Positions 34,227 through 42,709 of a DNA stretch of 64,000 nt are shown here, in pieces. The DNA lies in NCBI GenBank assembly GCA_045657945.1, contig JAZOUB010000023.1, forward strand, positions 1 through 64,000, in the 5' to 3' direction. The notes below the pieces were generated by a model. That model was not told where the DNA came from. It did not search any database and worked only from the letters and a program-made list of their open reading frames with translations. Each line of letters begins with the position of its first letter. Position 1 is the first letter of the stretch. Position numbers and translations under genes: made by a program. The stretch comes from HGM04593 sp045657945. Its GTDB lineage: Bacteria; Bacteroidota; Bacteroidia; Bacteroidales; Bacteroidaceae.

Positions 34227-34799
34227 ATGGGTACAATAGCCGATGAAGTAAAAAAATGTATAGAGGTTATGCGCCAGGGTGGCGTAATCCTTTACCCTAC
34301 AGATACAGTCTGGGGCATTGGTTGTGACGCGACAAATGCCGAGGCTGTGAAAAAGGTGTTCGAAATCAAGAAACGCTGCGACAGCAAGGCCTTGCTTCTT
34401 CTGGTTGACAGCGCCGACCGCCTTGCGCGCTATGTGGGAAATGTACCATCTGTAGCATGGGATTTAATCGAACTGACTGACAAGCCATTGACAATCATAT
34501 ACGACGGTGCACGTAATCTTGCGCCCAATCTCATAGCTGAGGATGGCAGTGTAGGTATAAGAGTAACCCAGGAGATGTTCTCGAGGGAACTCTGTTTCCG
34601 TTTCCAAAAAGCCGTTGTCTCTACATCGGCCAATATCAGCGGCGACGAGACACCGAACAACTTCAGCGAGATTAACCCCGAAATTATCTCTGCCGTTGAC
34701 TATGTAGTGAATTACAAGCAGCTCGAAAAGGGCAAGGCAAAGTCATCAAGCATAATTAAACTTACCGAGAACGGAACTGTTACCATTATCAGGAAATGA
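34227..34799 (+). CDS. tsaC: L-threonylcarbamoyladenylate synthase
   Basis: 190 residues from ATG 34227. Makes threonylcarbamoyl-AMP for the t6A37 modification of tRNA. VILYPTDTVWGIGCDATN (~21-38), FEIKKRCDSKALLLLV (~45-60), KPLTIIYDGA and VSTSANISGDETPNNF (~130-145) are the YrdC/Sua5 active-site motifs. It is the short YrdC-only form. Overlaps the ClC gene by ATGA. Confidence 0.93.
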   Translation: MGTIADEVKKCIEVMRQGGVILYPTDTVWGIGCDATNAEAVKKVFEIKKRCDSKALLLLVDSADRLARYVGNVPSVAWDLIELTDKPLTIIYDGARNLAPNLIAEDGSVGIRVTQEMFSRELCFRFQKAVVSTSANISGDETPNNFSEINPEIISAVDYVVNYKQLEKGKAKSSSIIKLTENGTVTIIRK

Positions 34800-36586
34800 C
34801 GGACGAGAAGCAAAAACCGGGTTTTGTTGACCGCTTCACTGAGTGGAGAGAGAAGCATATTTCGCATAGGCAGTTCGTGCTTGTGCTCAGTCTTCTGGTT
34901 GGTATAATCTCGGCTCTTGCTGCATATCTGCTGCATTATTTCATACATTTCATACAGCACCTGCTTACAGGTGGCTTTGACGAACACACCTTCAATTGGC
35001 TCTATCTCGTATATCCTGTAATTGGTATTTTCATTACAGGGCTTTTTATACGCAAGGTTGTACGCGATGACATCAGCCATGGTGTCACCAAGGTGCTCTA
35101 TGCCATATCTTGCCGCAAGGGCAACATACGTAGCCACAATACCTGGTCGTCAATGATTGCCAGTGGAATAACTATCGGTTTTGGTGGTTCTGTTGGTGCC
35201 GAATCACCTATTGTAATGACCGGTTCTGCAATTGGATCAAACCTTGGCCGTTTCTTCAGGATGGAGAAGAAGGTGATGATGCTGCTCATCGGTTGCGGTG
35301 CTGCCGGTGCTGTGTCTGGTATTTTCAAAGCTCCTATTACGGGTCTGGTATTTGTGATAGAGGTGCTCATGATTGACCTTACGATGTCATCGTTGCTCCC
35401 CTTGCTCATATCAAGCGTTACGGCTGCAACGCTTTCCTATACCCTTATGGGGACTGAGACCATGTTCAAGTTCACTGCCGAGGTCTTTGACCTCTCACGC
35501 GTGCCATATGTGCTTCTGCTCGGTGTTGTGTGCGGTTTGGTCTCGCTCTATTTCACAAAGGTTACAGTCGGCATTGAAAAGTTCTTCAAGCGGTTCAAGA
35601 GCCCATATACAAGGTTGTTGATAGGTGCGAGTACATTGAGCGTGCTCATCTTCCTTTTCCCACCGCTGTACGGTGAGGGATACGATACTATCAAGCAACT
35701 CATTGACGGCAAGCCCGAGACATCGGAGATGATACTCGAGAAATCAATCTTCTTCGAGCAGTCGCATCTGCTGTTGTTGTTCATGTTCCTGGTTGTGGTT
35801 TTCAAGGCTTTTGCCTCAACTGTGACCAACTGTGCCGGTGGCTGTGGCGGTATCTTTGCTCCAAGTCTTTTCCTGGGCTGTGTCACGGGTTATCTATTTG
35901 CGAGCCTGTGCAATGAAATAGGTGTCGGAGTGGAGGTGATTGAAGCGAATTTCGCCCTTTTTGGAATGGCTGCATTAATGTCGGGTGTGTTTCATGCACC
36001 GTTGACCGGCGTGTTCCTTATTGCCGAATTGACGGGTGGCTACGACCTGTTCCTGCCGTTGATGATGGTTTCGGTGTCGTCATATCTTACCGTGAGACTG
36101 TTCGACAGCAACAATATCTATGCCGTGCGCCTTGCCCAGCGTGGTGAGCTCATCACCCACCACAAAGACCAGGCAGTGCTTACAACCCTGAAGGTTGCCG
36201 ATGTGGTTGAAAAGGACTTCATGTCCGTGACACCCGAGATGGATTTGGGTGCATTGACATCTGTGGTTGCAAAGACAAAACGAAACATATTTCCCGTACT
36301 CAATGCCGCCAAGCATCTTGTAGGTATCATATATCTCGACGATATAAGACATATAATGTTCCGTCAGGAACTTTACCACCGATACTCGGTGGCTTCGCTC
36401 ATGCGCGAGGTGCCCGAGAGGTTGGGCATAGAAGAGCCAATGGAGGTGGTAATGCGCAAGTTCGAGAAGACCCGTGCATGGAACTTGCCGGTAGAGGATA
36501 TAACAGGTGAATACATCGGCTTCATATCAAAGTCGGCAATCTTCACCGCATACCGTAATACATTGTTGGAATTTACATCTGATTGA
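34796..36586 (+). CDS. ClC-type chloride channel/transporter with CBS domains
   Basis: 596 residues. About ten membrane helices (30-430) in the inverted ClC repeat. The anion-path motifs are GFGGSVGAESPIV (~125-137, corresponding to GxGxEGP), the central FKAPITGLVFVIEV and GGIFAPSLFLG (~355-365). In the first motif GAESP replaces GREGP, with the gating Glu retained. Two CBS domains lie at ~455-590. Inner membrane. Specificity (Cl- or F-) cannot be fixed by eye. Confidence 0.92.
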   Translation: MTDEKQKPGFVDRFTEWREKHISHRQFVLVLSLLVGIISALAAYLLHYFIHFIQHLLTGGFDEHTFNWLYLVYPVIGIFITGLFIRKVVRDDISHGVTKVLYAISCRKGNIRSHNTWSSMIASGITIGFGGSVGAESPIVMTGSAIGSNLGRFFRMEKKVMMLLIGCGAAGAVSGIFKAPITGLVFVIEVLMIDLTMSSLLPLLISSVTAATLSYTLMGTETMFKFTAEVFDLSRVPYVLLLGVVCGLVSLYFTKVTVGIEKFFKRFKSPYTRLLIGASTLSVLIFLFPPLYGEGYDTIKQLIDGKPETSEMILEKSIFFEQSHLLLLFMFLVVVFKAFASTVTNCAGGCGGIFAPSLFLGCVTGYLFASLCNEIGVGVEVIEANFALFGMAALMSGVFHAPLTGVFLIAELTGGYDLFLPLMMVSVSSYLTVRLFDSNNIYAVRLAQRGELITHHKDQAVLTTLKVADVVEKDFMSVTPEMDLGALTSVVAKTKRNIFPVLNAAKHLVGIIYLDDIRHIMFRQELYHRYSVASLMREVPERLGIEEPMEVVMRKFEKTRAWNLPVEDITGEYIGFISKSAIFTAYRNTLLEFTSD

Positions 36587-36588
36587 TA

Positions 36589-37578
36589 ATGGAAAATTTG
36601 AGAATAGTATACTTGGGAACCCCCGATTTCGCAGTGGAACCCTTGCGCCGTCTGCTCGAGAAACAGCGTGAGTGCAGCAACTGCAGCTATGAGATTGTTG
36701 GTGTTGTGACAATGCCCGACAAGATGATTAACAAACGAGGTAACCAACTCCTCATGAGTCCCGTGAAACAATATGCCGTGGAGCAGGGCTTGCCGGTGTT
36801 GCAACCGGAATCTTTGAAGGATGAGGCGTTCCAGAGCGCGTTGCGTGCGTGGGGTGCCGACCTACAGATTGTCGTAGCTTTTCGTATGCTCCCTGAGAGC
36901 GTGTGGAACATGCCCCGTTTGGGAACATTCAATCTCCATGCCTCGTTGCTTCCACAATACCGTGGTGCAGCCCCAATCAACTGGGCAATAATCAACGGCG
37001 ACAAGGAAACGGGTGTTACAACCTTCTTCCTCAAACACGAGATAGACACGGGCGATGTCATTTATCGAGATGTCGTTGCTATTGATGAGAACGATAATGC
37101 CGGAACACTGCACGACAAGCTCATGCTGCAGGGTGGTGAGACTGTCTTGCGTACAGTCGAGGCTATCGTGAAGGAGAGTGTGACTGCATTGCCCCAGACC
37201 GACATGTATATCAACGAGAGCGAACTGCGCCCGGCACCAAAGATTTTCCGCGACACATGCCGCATCAATTGGCAGGGAAGTGTAGATGGTATATACAACT
37301 TTGTGCGCGGTATGTCGCCATATCCTGCTGCGTGGTGCGAGTTTGTTGATGCCGAGGGGCGTCTGACTGCTGTCAAGGTATATTCGGTTACAAAGGAGTA
37401 TGCCGCGCATGGCAAAGAGGTGGCAACCGTTGTTACTGACAATAAAAATTATATAAAGGTAGCAGTTGACGGTGGATATATCCTGCTCGCCGATGTGCAG
37501 CTTGCAGGCAAGAAGCGTATGCCTGTTGCCGACCTTCTGCGTGGTTTCTCAATAGAGGGAATGACACTTGTAAAATAA
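36589..37578 (+). CDS. fmt: Methionyl-tRNA formyltransferase
   Basis: 329 residues from ATG 36589. Formylates initiator Met-tRNA with 10-formyl-THF. IVYLGTPDFAVEPLRRLL (~5-22), the active-site FNLHASLLPQYRGAAPINWAI (~109-129) and TGVTTFFLKHEIDTGDVI (~140-157) are diagnostic; the C-terminal tRNA-binding domain follows (~205-329). Follows the ClC gene after two bases. A perfect terminator lies 25 bases downstream. Confidence 0.95.
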   Translation: MENLRIVYLGTPDFAVEPLRRLLEKQRECSNCSYEIVGVVTMPDKMINKRGNQLLMSPVKQYAVEQGLPVLQPESLKDEAFQSALRAWGADLQIVVAFRMLPESVWNMPRLGTFNLHASLLPQYRGAAPINWAIINGDKETGVTTFFLKHEIDTGDVIYRDVVAIDENDNAGTLHDKLMLQGGETVLRTVEAIVKESVTALPQTDMYINESELRPAPKIFRDTCRINWQGSVDGIYNFVRGMSPYPAAWCEFVDAEGRLTAVKVYSVTKEYAAHGKEVATVVTDNKNYIKVAVDGGYILLADVQLAGKKRMPVADLLRGFSIEGMTLVK

Positions 37579-37603
37579 AATCAATTCATTGGAAAATTGC
37601 TAT

Positions 37604-37642
37604 AATATCGCGGGGTTGCAACGCATGCAACCCCGCGATATT
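37604..37642 (+). terminator. Terminator of fmt
   Basis: AATATCGCGGGGTTGCA pairs perfectly over 17 bases with TGCAACCCCGCGATATT. Confidence 0.88.
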
Positions 37643-37671
37643 GTGTAAAAACCGTTTTTTTTATTAAAATA

Positions 37672-37703
37672 TTTGGATTTGAACTATTATTTTCTTTCCT
37701 TTG
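37672..37703 (+). promoter_or_regulatory. Promoter of the ECF sigma gene
   Basis: TTTG (37672-37675), 20 bases, TTCCTTTG (37696-37703), one change from the -7 consensus. A 78-base leader follows. Confidence 0.55.
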
Positions 37704-37781
37704 CGGAGTAAATCTATTATAAACCTGTAAAAACCTATTGCCTATAGAAAAATCTCTACTTCAATTTTAACAGTAGAAATA

Positions 37782-38375
37782 ATGGATAAACTAAAGCAGA
37801 TGACCGATGATTTGTTGGTCTCACTTTATTTGGAAGGCAATAATTCAGCATTCGATGTTTTGCTGAACCGTCATAAGGACAGGTTGTTCAACTATATATT
37901 CTTTATCGTACGCTCAAAGGAGGTGGCCGAGGATATCTTCCAGGAGACTTTTGTCAAGGCTATCGTAACCTTGCAGCAGGGTCGTTATACCAATGACGGC
38001 AAGTTCGCGGCATGGATTACACGCATTGCCCACAATCTTGTAATAGACCAGTTCCGCATTGAGAGGAACGAGAATACCGTTTCAAACGATGAGACCGAGG
38101 TTGACCTGCTCAACGATGCAAGGCTTGCCGAGGGCACAGTCGAGAACCGCATGGTCAACGAGCAGGTGCTCAAGGATGTGCGCATGCTTGTCGATGAATT
38201 GCCCGACTGCCAGCGCGAGGTGGTCTTCATGCGTTATTATCAGGATTTGTCGTTCAAGGATATTGCCGACATCACTGGTGTGAGCATAAACACAGCACTT
38301 GGCCGCATGCGCTATGCCATTCTTAACATGCGTCGCATAGCTGCCGAGAAAAACATTTCGCTTGTACTTGACTAA
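37782..38375 (+). CDS. ECF-type RNA polymerase sigma factor
   Basis: 197 residues. Region 2 (~20-95) has FDVLLNRHKDRLFNYIFFIV and AEDIFQETFVKAI. Region 4 (~125-185) has LPDCQREVVFMRYYQDLSFKDIADITGVSINTALGRMRYAI with the helix-turn-helix that reads the -35 region. No anti-sigma factor or SusC-like receptor is next to it, unlike the FecI-type sigma factors common in Bacteroidales, so its control is probably separate. Resembles the constitutive orphan ECF genes of the order (inference). Confidence 0.9.
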   Translation: MDKLKQMTDDLLVSLYLEGNNSAFDVLLNRHKDRLFNYIFFIVRSKEVAEDIFQETFVKAIVTLQQGRYTNDGKFAAWITRIAHNLVIDQFRIERNENTVSNDETEVDLLNDARLAEGTVENRMVNEQVLKDVRMLVDELPDCQREVVFMRYYQDLSFKDIADITGVSINTALGRMRYAILNMRRIAAEKNISLVLD

Positions 38376-38424
38376 AATTGTGCCGCAACCGCCCTCACAT
38401 GGCGTGTGTGCACTCTTTCGATAG

Positions 38425-38469
38425 AATAGTATGTCCCGTGAAGAAATTTTCTTCACGGGACATACTATT
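38425..38469 (+). terminator. Long hairpin after the sigma gene
   Basis: AATAGTATGTCCCGTGAAGA pairs with TCTTCACGGGACATACTATT over 20 bases with a tiny loop. It separates the sigma gene from the small gene at 38510. Confidence 0.8.
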
Positions 38470-38509
38470 TGTTATTCCAGAACGTTATTATATCAGAACA
38501 TTCAAATAA

Positions 38510-38695
38510 ATGCCTATGGATAAAACTTCTACTCCGGAATTCAAGATTGATGCTTCTGTCATCAGACAGGCACTTAAAAGCGAAAAACTTCCCAAACCTG
38601 GTGTCACTTCGCTCGAGTTCATCAAGAACTTTGCAAGGAACTTCAGAATCCAGCGAGGTGTTGAGGGGGAGATAAGGGAGATGGTACTAAACTGA
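38510..38695 (+). CDS. 61-residue conserved protein after the sigma factor
   Basis: Reads MPMDKTSTPEFKIDASVIRQ, then ALKSEKLPKPGVTSLEFIKN and FARNFRIQ..., helical and soluble. ATG 38516 (MDKTSTPEF) is an equally good start. I recognise PEFKID..VI..AL...LP.P..TSLEFIKNFARNF as a small protein recurrent in Bacteroidales, without known function. It lies 40 bases after a hairpin that may end the sigma transcript, so it may have its own promoter or be read through. Confidence 0.7.
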   Translation: MPMDKTSTPEFKIDASVIRQALKSEKLPKPGVTSLEFIKNFARNFRIQRGVEGEIREMVLN

Positions 38696-38702
38696 ATAAT
38701 GC

Positions 38703-38817
38703 TAGTGACTAAAAAGCAAATTTCTGCGTTACGCTTGTCTCCAAAAGCCTCATTTACTTCAAGTAAACTCCGGTTTTGGAGCCTTCGCAAGCCTTGAACT
38801 TTGCATTTTATTCACTA
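38703..38817. repeat. Intergenic palindromic element, copy D
   Basis: 115-bp imperfect palindrome 7 bases after the stop of the 61-residue gene. Outer arms TAGTGACTAAAAAGCAAA / TTTGCATTTTATTCACTA, middle stem CTCCAAAA / TTTTGGAG, inner stem TTTACTT / AAGTAAA. Same architecture as copy C with paired substitutions. Confidence 0.75.
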
Positions 38818-38823
38818 CCTATA

Positions 38824-38861
38824 GCAGAGGGTGACTTGGGGTTACCCTCTGTTGTTTTTTT
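38824..38861 (+). terminator. Terminator after element D
   Basis: CAGAGGGTGAC pairs with GTTACCCTCTG around 5 bases (one G-T pair), followed by TTGTTTTTTT. Confidence 0.85.
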
Positions 38862-38947
38862 GTATGAACGATATGGCTGTTGTCCAATACTGCCATTTCT
38901 CTTCGTGTGTTGCCCCAATTGCTATATCGTTTCTTTTTTAGTCGAAT

Positions 38948-38978
38948 TTTGTTAAAACCGGACAAATGACTATTTTTG
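38948..38978 (+). promoter_or_regulatory. Promoter of the FISUMP lipoprotein at 39028
   Basis: TTTG (38948-38951), 19 bases, TATTTTTG (38971-38978), exact match, 49 bases before the ATG. Confidence 0.72.
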
Positions 38979-39027
38979 CGTCAAATGACAGCAGTGTTCA
39001 AGCAAAATCTATAAAATCAATACATTT

Positions 39028-40659
39028 ATGAAAAAACATTATCCACTTCTTTTAGCCATTTTAGTGGCTTTCACGTCGTTTTTTGTTTCGTGCGACGAGG
39101 ATAATTTTGAAGATTCAAACAGATGCAAGATAACCGTCACCTGTACCGAAGGTGGCAAGGTTAAAATCTCAAAATATCTTGAAACAACTGAAATTGTTCT
39201 TATTGGTAGCGAGATTGAAGTTGTTGCCACGGCTGACGAAGGATACGCATTTACAGGCTGGTATTTGGGTGATTCCACAGAACCCATCAGTAATGAGGCT
39301 GTTTTTACATTTGTAGCAACAAAGAACACAACGCTCACGGCGCATTTTACAAAACTGTCAAATCTCACCATCTGCAGTGCCGGTAACGGTCGGGTGTCTT
39401 TCAAGGACATGAGCGGAACGTCAAGAATCGCTTTTTATGGTACCGAAGTAACCGTTGTAGCCACTCCATATGAGGACTGCGATTTCATTGGTTGGTTCAT
39501 TGGTGATGCGGAGACTCCTTTAAGTACCGATGCAGAATACACATTCGTTGTTGAAGAGTCCGATATTACTTTGACCGCCAAGTTCAGCAAGCGTCCTGTT
39601 GTTGCTGTACGTAGTGCCGGTTATGGTAGTGTTTCTATAAAAGATGTCTATGGAACATCCAAAGCATTTTTGCCCTGCAGTGAGGTAACTGTTATTGCTA
39701 CTCCTGATGAGGACTGCGATTTCATTGGTTGGTTCATTGGTGATGCGGAGACTCCTGTAAGTACCGATGCAGAATATACATTCGTTGTTGAAGAGTCCGA
39801 TATTACTTTGACCGCCAAGTTCGGCAAGCGTCATGTTGTTGCTGTACGTAGGGCCGGTTATGGTAGTGTTTCTATAAAAGATGTCTATGGAGCATCCAAC
39901 GCCTTTTTGTCCGGCAGTGAGGTAACCGTTGTTGCAACTCCCTATGCGGACTGCGATTTTATTGGTTGGTTCATTGGTGATGCGGAGACTCCTGTAAGTA
40001 CCGACGCAGAATATACATTCGTTGTTGAAGAGGATATAACTTTGATTGCCAAGTTTAAATTTAGAACAACTAATCCCAATGGCCACGAATATGTTGACCT
40101 TGGCTTGCCCAGCGGCTTGAAGTGGGCAACCTGCAATGTAGGTGCATCCTCTCCCGAGGATTACGGCGGTTACTATGCCTGGGGTGAAATCGAGGAAAAA
40201 GAGAATTACTCTTGGAGCACCTACAAATGGTGCAACGGAAGTGATGATACAATGACCAAATATTGCACAAGCAGCAGTTACGGAACCGTTGACAATCAAA
40301 CCGTTCTCGACCCCGAGGACGATGTAGCCCACGTAAAATGGGGCGGTACCTGGCGTATGCCTACAGAGGCTGAACAAGACGAACTACGCTACAACTGCAC
40401 CTGGACCTGGACAACCCAAAACGAAGTGAACGGTTACAAAGTAACCGGCCCCAATGGTAACAGCATCTTCCTCCCCGCTGCGGGCTATCGCGACAGAACG
40501 GGAGCCTACTACAGAGGTATCTACGGTCACTGCTGGTCGTCGTCGCTTTTCAGCCATGACAGCAGCAACGCTTGCTTTTTGTACTTCTGCAGCGACGATT
40601 TCGGCTGGAGCTACAACAACCGCTACTACGGTCTCAGTGTGCGCCCTGTCTCAGAATAA
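39028..40659 (+). CDS. FISUMP lipoprotein with four beta-grasp-type tandem repeats
   Basis: 543 residues, lipobox ending at Cys22 (FVSCDED). Residues ~33-350 hold four ~79-residue modules of the InlB-B/Listeria-Bacteroides repeat kind (pattern VVATP..DCDFIGWFIGDAETPVSTDAEYTF). Copies 2-4 are nearly identical even in DNA. Residues ~352-543 are a FISUMP (Fibrobacter paralogous) domain: EYVDLGLPSGLKWATCNVGA, YYAWGEIEEKENYSW, WGGTWRMPTEAEQDEL, ending WGLSVRPVSE-like. Such proteins are surface-exposed and often adhesive or of unknown role. Paralogue of the protein at 53988. Confidence 0.87.
   Translation: MKKHYPLLLAILVAFTSFFVSCDEDNFEDSNRCKITVTCTEGGKVKISKYLETTEIVLIGSEIEVVATADEGYAFTGWYLGDSTEPISNEAVFTFVATKNTTLTAHFTKLSNLTICSAGNGRVSFKDMSGTSRIAFYGTEVTVVATPYEDCDFIGWFIGDAETPLSTDAEYTFVVEESDITLTAKFSKRPVVAVRSAGYGSVSIKDVYGTSKAFLPCSEVTVIATPDEDCDFIGWFIGDAETPVSTDAEYTFVVEESDITLTAKFGKRHVVAVRRAGYGSVSIKDVYGASNAFLSGSEVTVVATPYADCDFIGWFIGDAETPVSTDAEYTFVVEEDITLIAKFKFRTTNPNGHEYVDLGLPSGLKWATCNVGASSPEDYGGYYAWGEIEEKENYSWSTYKWCNGSDDTMTKYCTSSSYGTVDNQTVLDPEDDVAHVKWGGTWRMPTEAEQDELRYNCTWTWTTQNEVNGYKVTGPNGNSIFLPAAGYRDRTGAYYRGIYGHCWSSSLFSHDSSNACFLYFCSDDFGWSYNNRYYGLSVRPVSE
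39361..40062 (+). repeat. 237-bp in-frame tandem repeats
   Basis: The marker GACTGCGATTT recurs at 39475, 39712 and 39949, exactly 237 bases apart (79 codons). Large parts of neighbouring units are identical base for base. Confidence 0.9.
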
Positions 40660-40660
40660 G

Positions 40661-40716
40661 CTGAAAGCTGCGATTAAGCGAGCGCAACGCAAGTTTACTT
40701 GCAAGTTGCACTGCGA
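40661..40716. repeat. Dispersed intergenic repeat, inverted copy of 56201-56255
   Basis: CTGAAAGCTGCGATTAAGCG and the following GCGCAACGCAAGTTTACTTG recur in reverse complement at the 3' end of uvrB. It contains a hairpin (CAAGTTTACTTG). Starts two bases after the lipoprotein stop. Confidence 0.65.
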
Positions 40717-40848
40717 GCATAGGAACTCCCTCCCGGCTAAAGCCGTACTCCCTCTTTAAAAAGCGGGAGAGTTGTTATGCCGTGCGGAGTGCGAATGGTT
40801 GGCGTTGTCAAAGCGATAAAACAAATTTAAACCCAGGGGTTATTAAAC

Positions 40849-40890
40849 ACAAACTCGCGTTCAGTTTTGGCTGAGCGCGAGTTTGTTGTT
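40849..40890. terminator. Terminator between the lipoprotein and the MFS gene
   Basis: ACAAACTCGCGTTCAG pairs with CTGAGCGCGAGTTTGT (one mismatch) around 6 bases, between converging genes. Confidence 0.85.
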
Positions 40891-40905
40891 GGTATCTCTT
40901 ATAAC

Positions 40906-42645
40906 TTATTTATTTGTTGGTTTTTCAAGACCATAACTGTATTTCTTGTCTGTTCTTTTCAGTATCAATGAAATGATGACTGCAAGGGCACCGAATAATG
41001 CAAAGATTGACATTGGTATTGAGTAGTTGACAGTTCCATCTGCAGCGGTGTTGTTGTCGATTACGCTACCAATGAGCATAGGCACCATTGACAAACCAAT
41101 ATTCTGTATGTAGAATATGATTGCGTATGCCGAGCCCAACTGCTTCATAGGAATAATCTTTGGTACTGATGGCCACATCGCTGATGGTACAAGAGAGAAT
41201 GCAATGCCTAACAGAATCATTACAATGATTGCAAACCAACCGAAACTGAGTATTGGCAGTGCAAAAAGGACATGTACAATTGTAAGGAGGACTGAACCTA
41301 TCAGCATAAGTGTAGCACCCTTGCCGATGCGGTCGTACAGTGAACCGAACAGCGGTGTCAACAGTATGGTTCCAAATGGAAGCATTGATACAATTGAACC
41401 GGCAAAATCCGAGTTTACATTATACTTCATTTCCATGAGTTTTGGAGCAAACTTCAAGAATGGGAATACTGCAGAGTAGAATATCAGGCACAGGAAGGTG
41501 ATGAGCCAGAAACCTTTGTTGCAGAAGATAATCTTCAAGTCGCTCATCTTGAACTGCTCGTCCGGGTCTGCGCTGATTCTTTCTATGCCGGCTGATTTGT
41601 CGAATTTCTTGTCCATTACGCAGTAAACCATATATGACAAGAAACCAATACATAGTGCTCCGGCACCAATCATTACCGGTGCAGATACCAGTCCCATCTG
41701 TTTTGCCAATGGTAGCGCGAATGCCATTGCGCAGGCTGTACCCATACGGGCAAGTGCTACCTGTAGTCCCATTGCAAGAGCCATTTCATGACCGGTGAAC
41801 CATTTTGCAATTACTTTAGTCACGGTTATACCGGCGATTTCGCATCCTACACCATAAATTGCAAAACCAAGGCTGGCAATGGCTACCTGTGTCGGCAAAC
41901 CGAAAACCTCACCGGTGAATGTGCTGTTTACTGCAAACCACTTGATGGCTGCTCCCAGGAACATAAGTCCGGTACTCATTATACCGGTGAAGCGTACTCC
42001 CATCTTGTCAAGGATGATACCACCGAAGAAGAGCATCAACAGGAATACGTTTATCAAACCGTACGCACCCGAGAAGAAACCGTAGTTAGATGATGTCCAA
42101 CCTAAACCTTGCAATGTTGTATCAACGGTAAGAACCTCATTAACAACTCTCTCTTTCTTATCCTTCTTCTCGATATGTAGAACTTGATAGTTTTTGCCTT
42201 TTGTAATCTCATCTATGTTGATTTCGGTCTTCAGTCCAAACTTTTTGATAGATGCTGCGTCCAGGGTGTCGTTTTCAAGGGCAATGAACTTACCGTTTGT
42301 TGCGATTGTGGTATCGGTAAGTGTATAAACATGATTGACAGTAGCAATCTCTTTCTTCAGTTTGTTGTTCTCGTTATATACAAAACTGTATGTTTTGCCC
42401 TCTGTGATTTCATCAATGCTGCCGACTTTTTCAATACATATCTTTGAAAGTGAATCGGCTGACAGGGATGTGCCGTTATCGAAATAGACCAATTTCCCTT
42501 TTGTTGTAAGCGGTGCTTCAAGTGGACCCATTACATCAGTGAAGAAATAGGCCATCATCATTGTGAACGATACAATGATAAGTGCGGTCCAGCGCATTGC
42601 CTTTGAGTCGTTCAGCTTCTGTTGTAACTTTTGTGTTGTTGTCAT
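40906..42645 (-). CDS. MFS transporter with a large extracytoplasmic insertion
   Basis: 579 residues. From residue ~175 on it is an ordinary major facilitator of 11-12 helices, with GGIILDKMGVRFTGI (~205-219) as the loop 2-3 motif and GTILLTPLFGSLYDRIGKGATLM (~430-452) as its repeat. Homologues known to me from Bacteroides run from helix 1 (~15-38) into helix 2 through a short loop ending GLGWSSxxYGFFSGAYG. Here ~110 extra residues (about 48-160) lie between, with a doubled motif (IDEITEGKTYSFVY, IDEITKGKNYQVLH). The substrate is unknown. It is transcribed away from the S9 peptidase gene region on the same strand. Confidence 0.85.
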   Translation of the reverse strand: MTTTQKLQQKLNDSKAMRWTALIIVSFTMMMAYFFTDVMGPLEAPLTTKGKLVYFDNGTSLSADSLSKICIEKVGSIDEITEGKTYSFVYNENNKLKKEIATVNHVYTLTDTTIATNGKFIALENDTLDAASIKKFGLKTEINIDEITKGKNYQVLHIEKKDKKERVVNEVLTVDTTLQGLGWTSSNYGFFSGAYGLINVFLLMLFFGGIILDKMGVRFTGIMSTGLMFLGAAIKWFAVNSTFTGEVFGLPTQVAIASLGFAIYGVGCEIAGITVTKVIAKWFTGHEMALAMGLQVALARMGTACAMAFALPLAKQMGLVSAPVMIGAGALCIGFLSYMVYCVMDKKFDKSAGIERISADPDEQFKMSDLKIIFCNKGFWLITFLCLIFYSAVFPFLKFAPKLMEMKYNVNSDFAGSIVSMLPFGTILLTPLFGSLYDRIGKGATLMLIGSVLLTIVHVLFALPILSFGWFAIIVMILLGIAFSLVPSAMWPSVPKIIPMKQLGSAYAIIFYIQNIGLSMVPMLIGSVIDNNTAADGTVNYSIPMSIFALFGALAVIISLILKRTDKKYSYGLEKPTNK

Positions 42646-42709
42646 AGTAATATATTTAATTTATTCTTTTTTCTTCTTCTCTTCATTGCATTTTGCTCAG
42701 AATGACATA

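Noticed and set aside
39361..40062. Regular 237-bp repeats considered as a CRISPR-like array
   Set aside because: Repeats are long, contiguous, in frame and coding, with no unique spacers and no cas genes.
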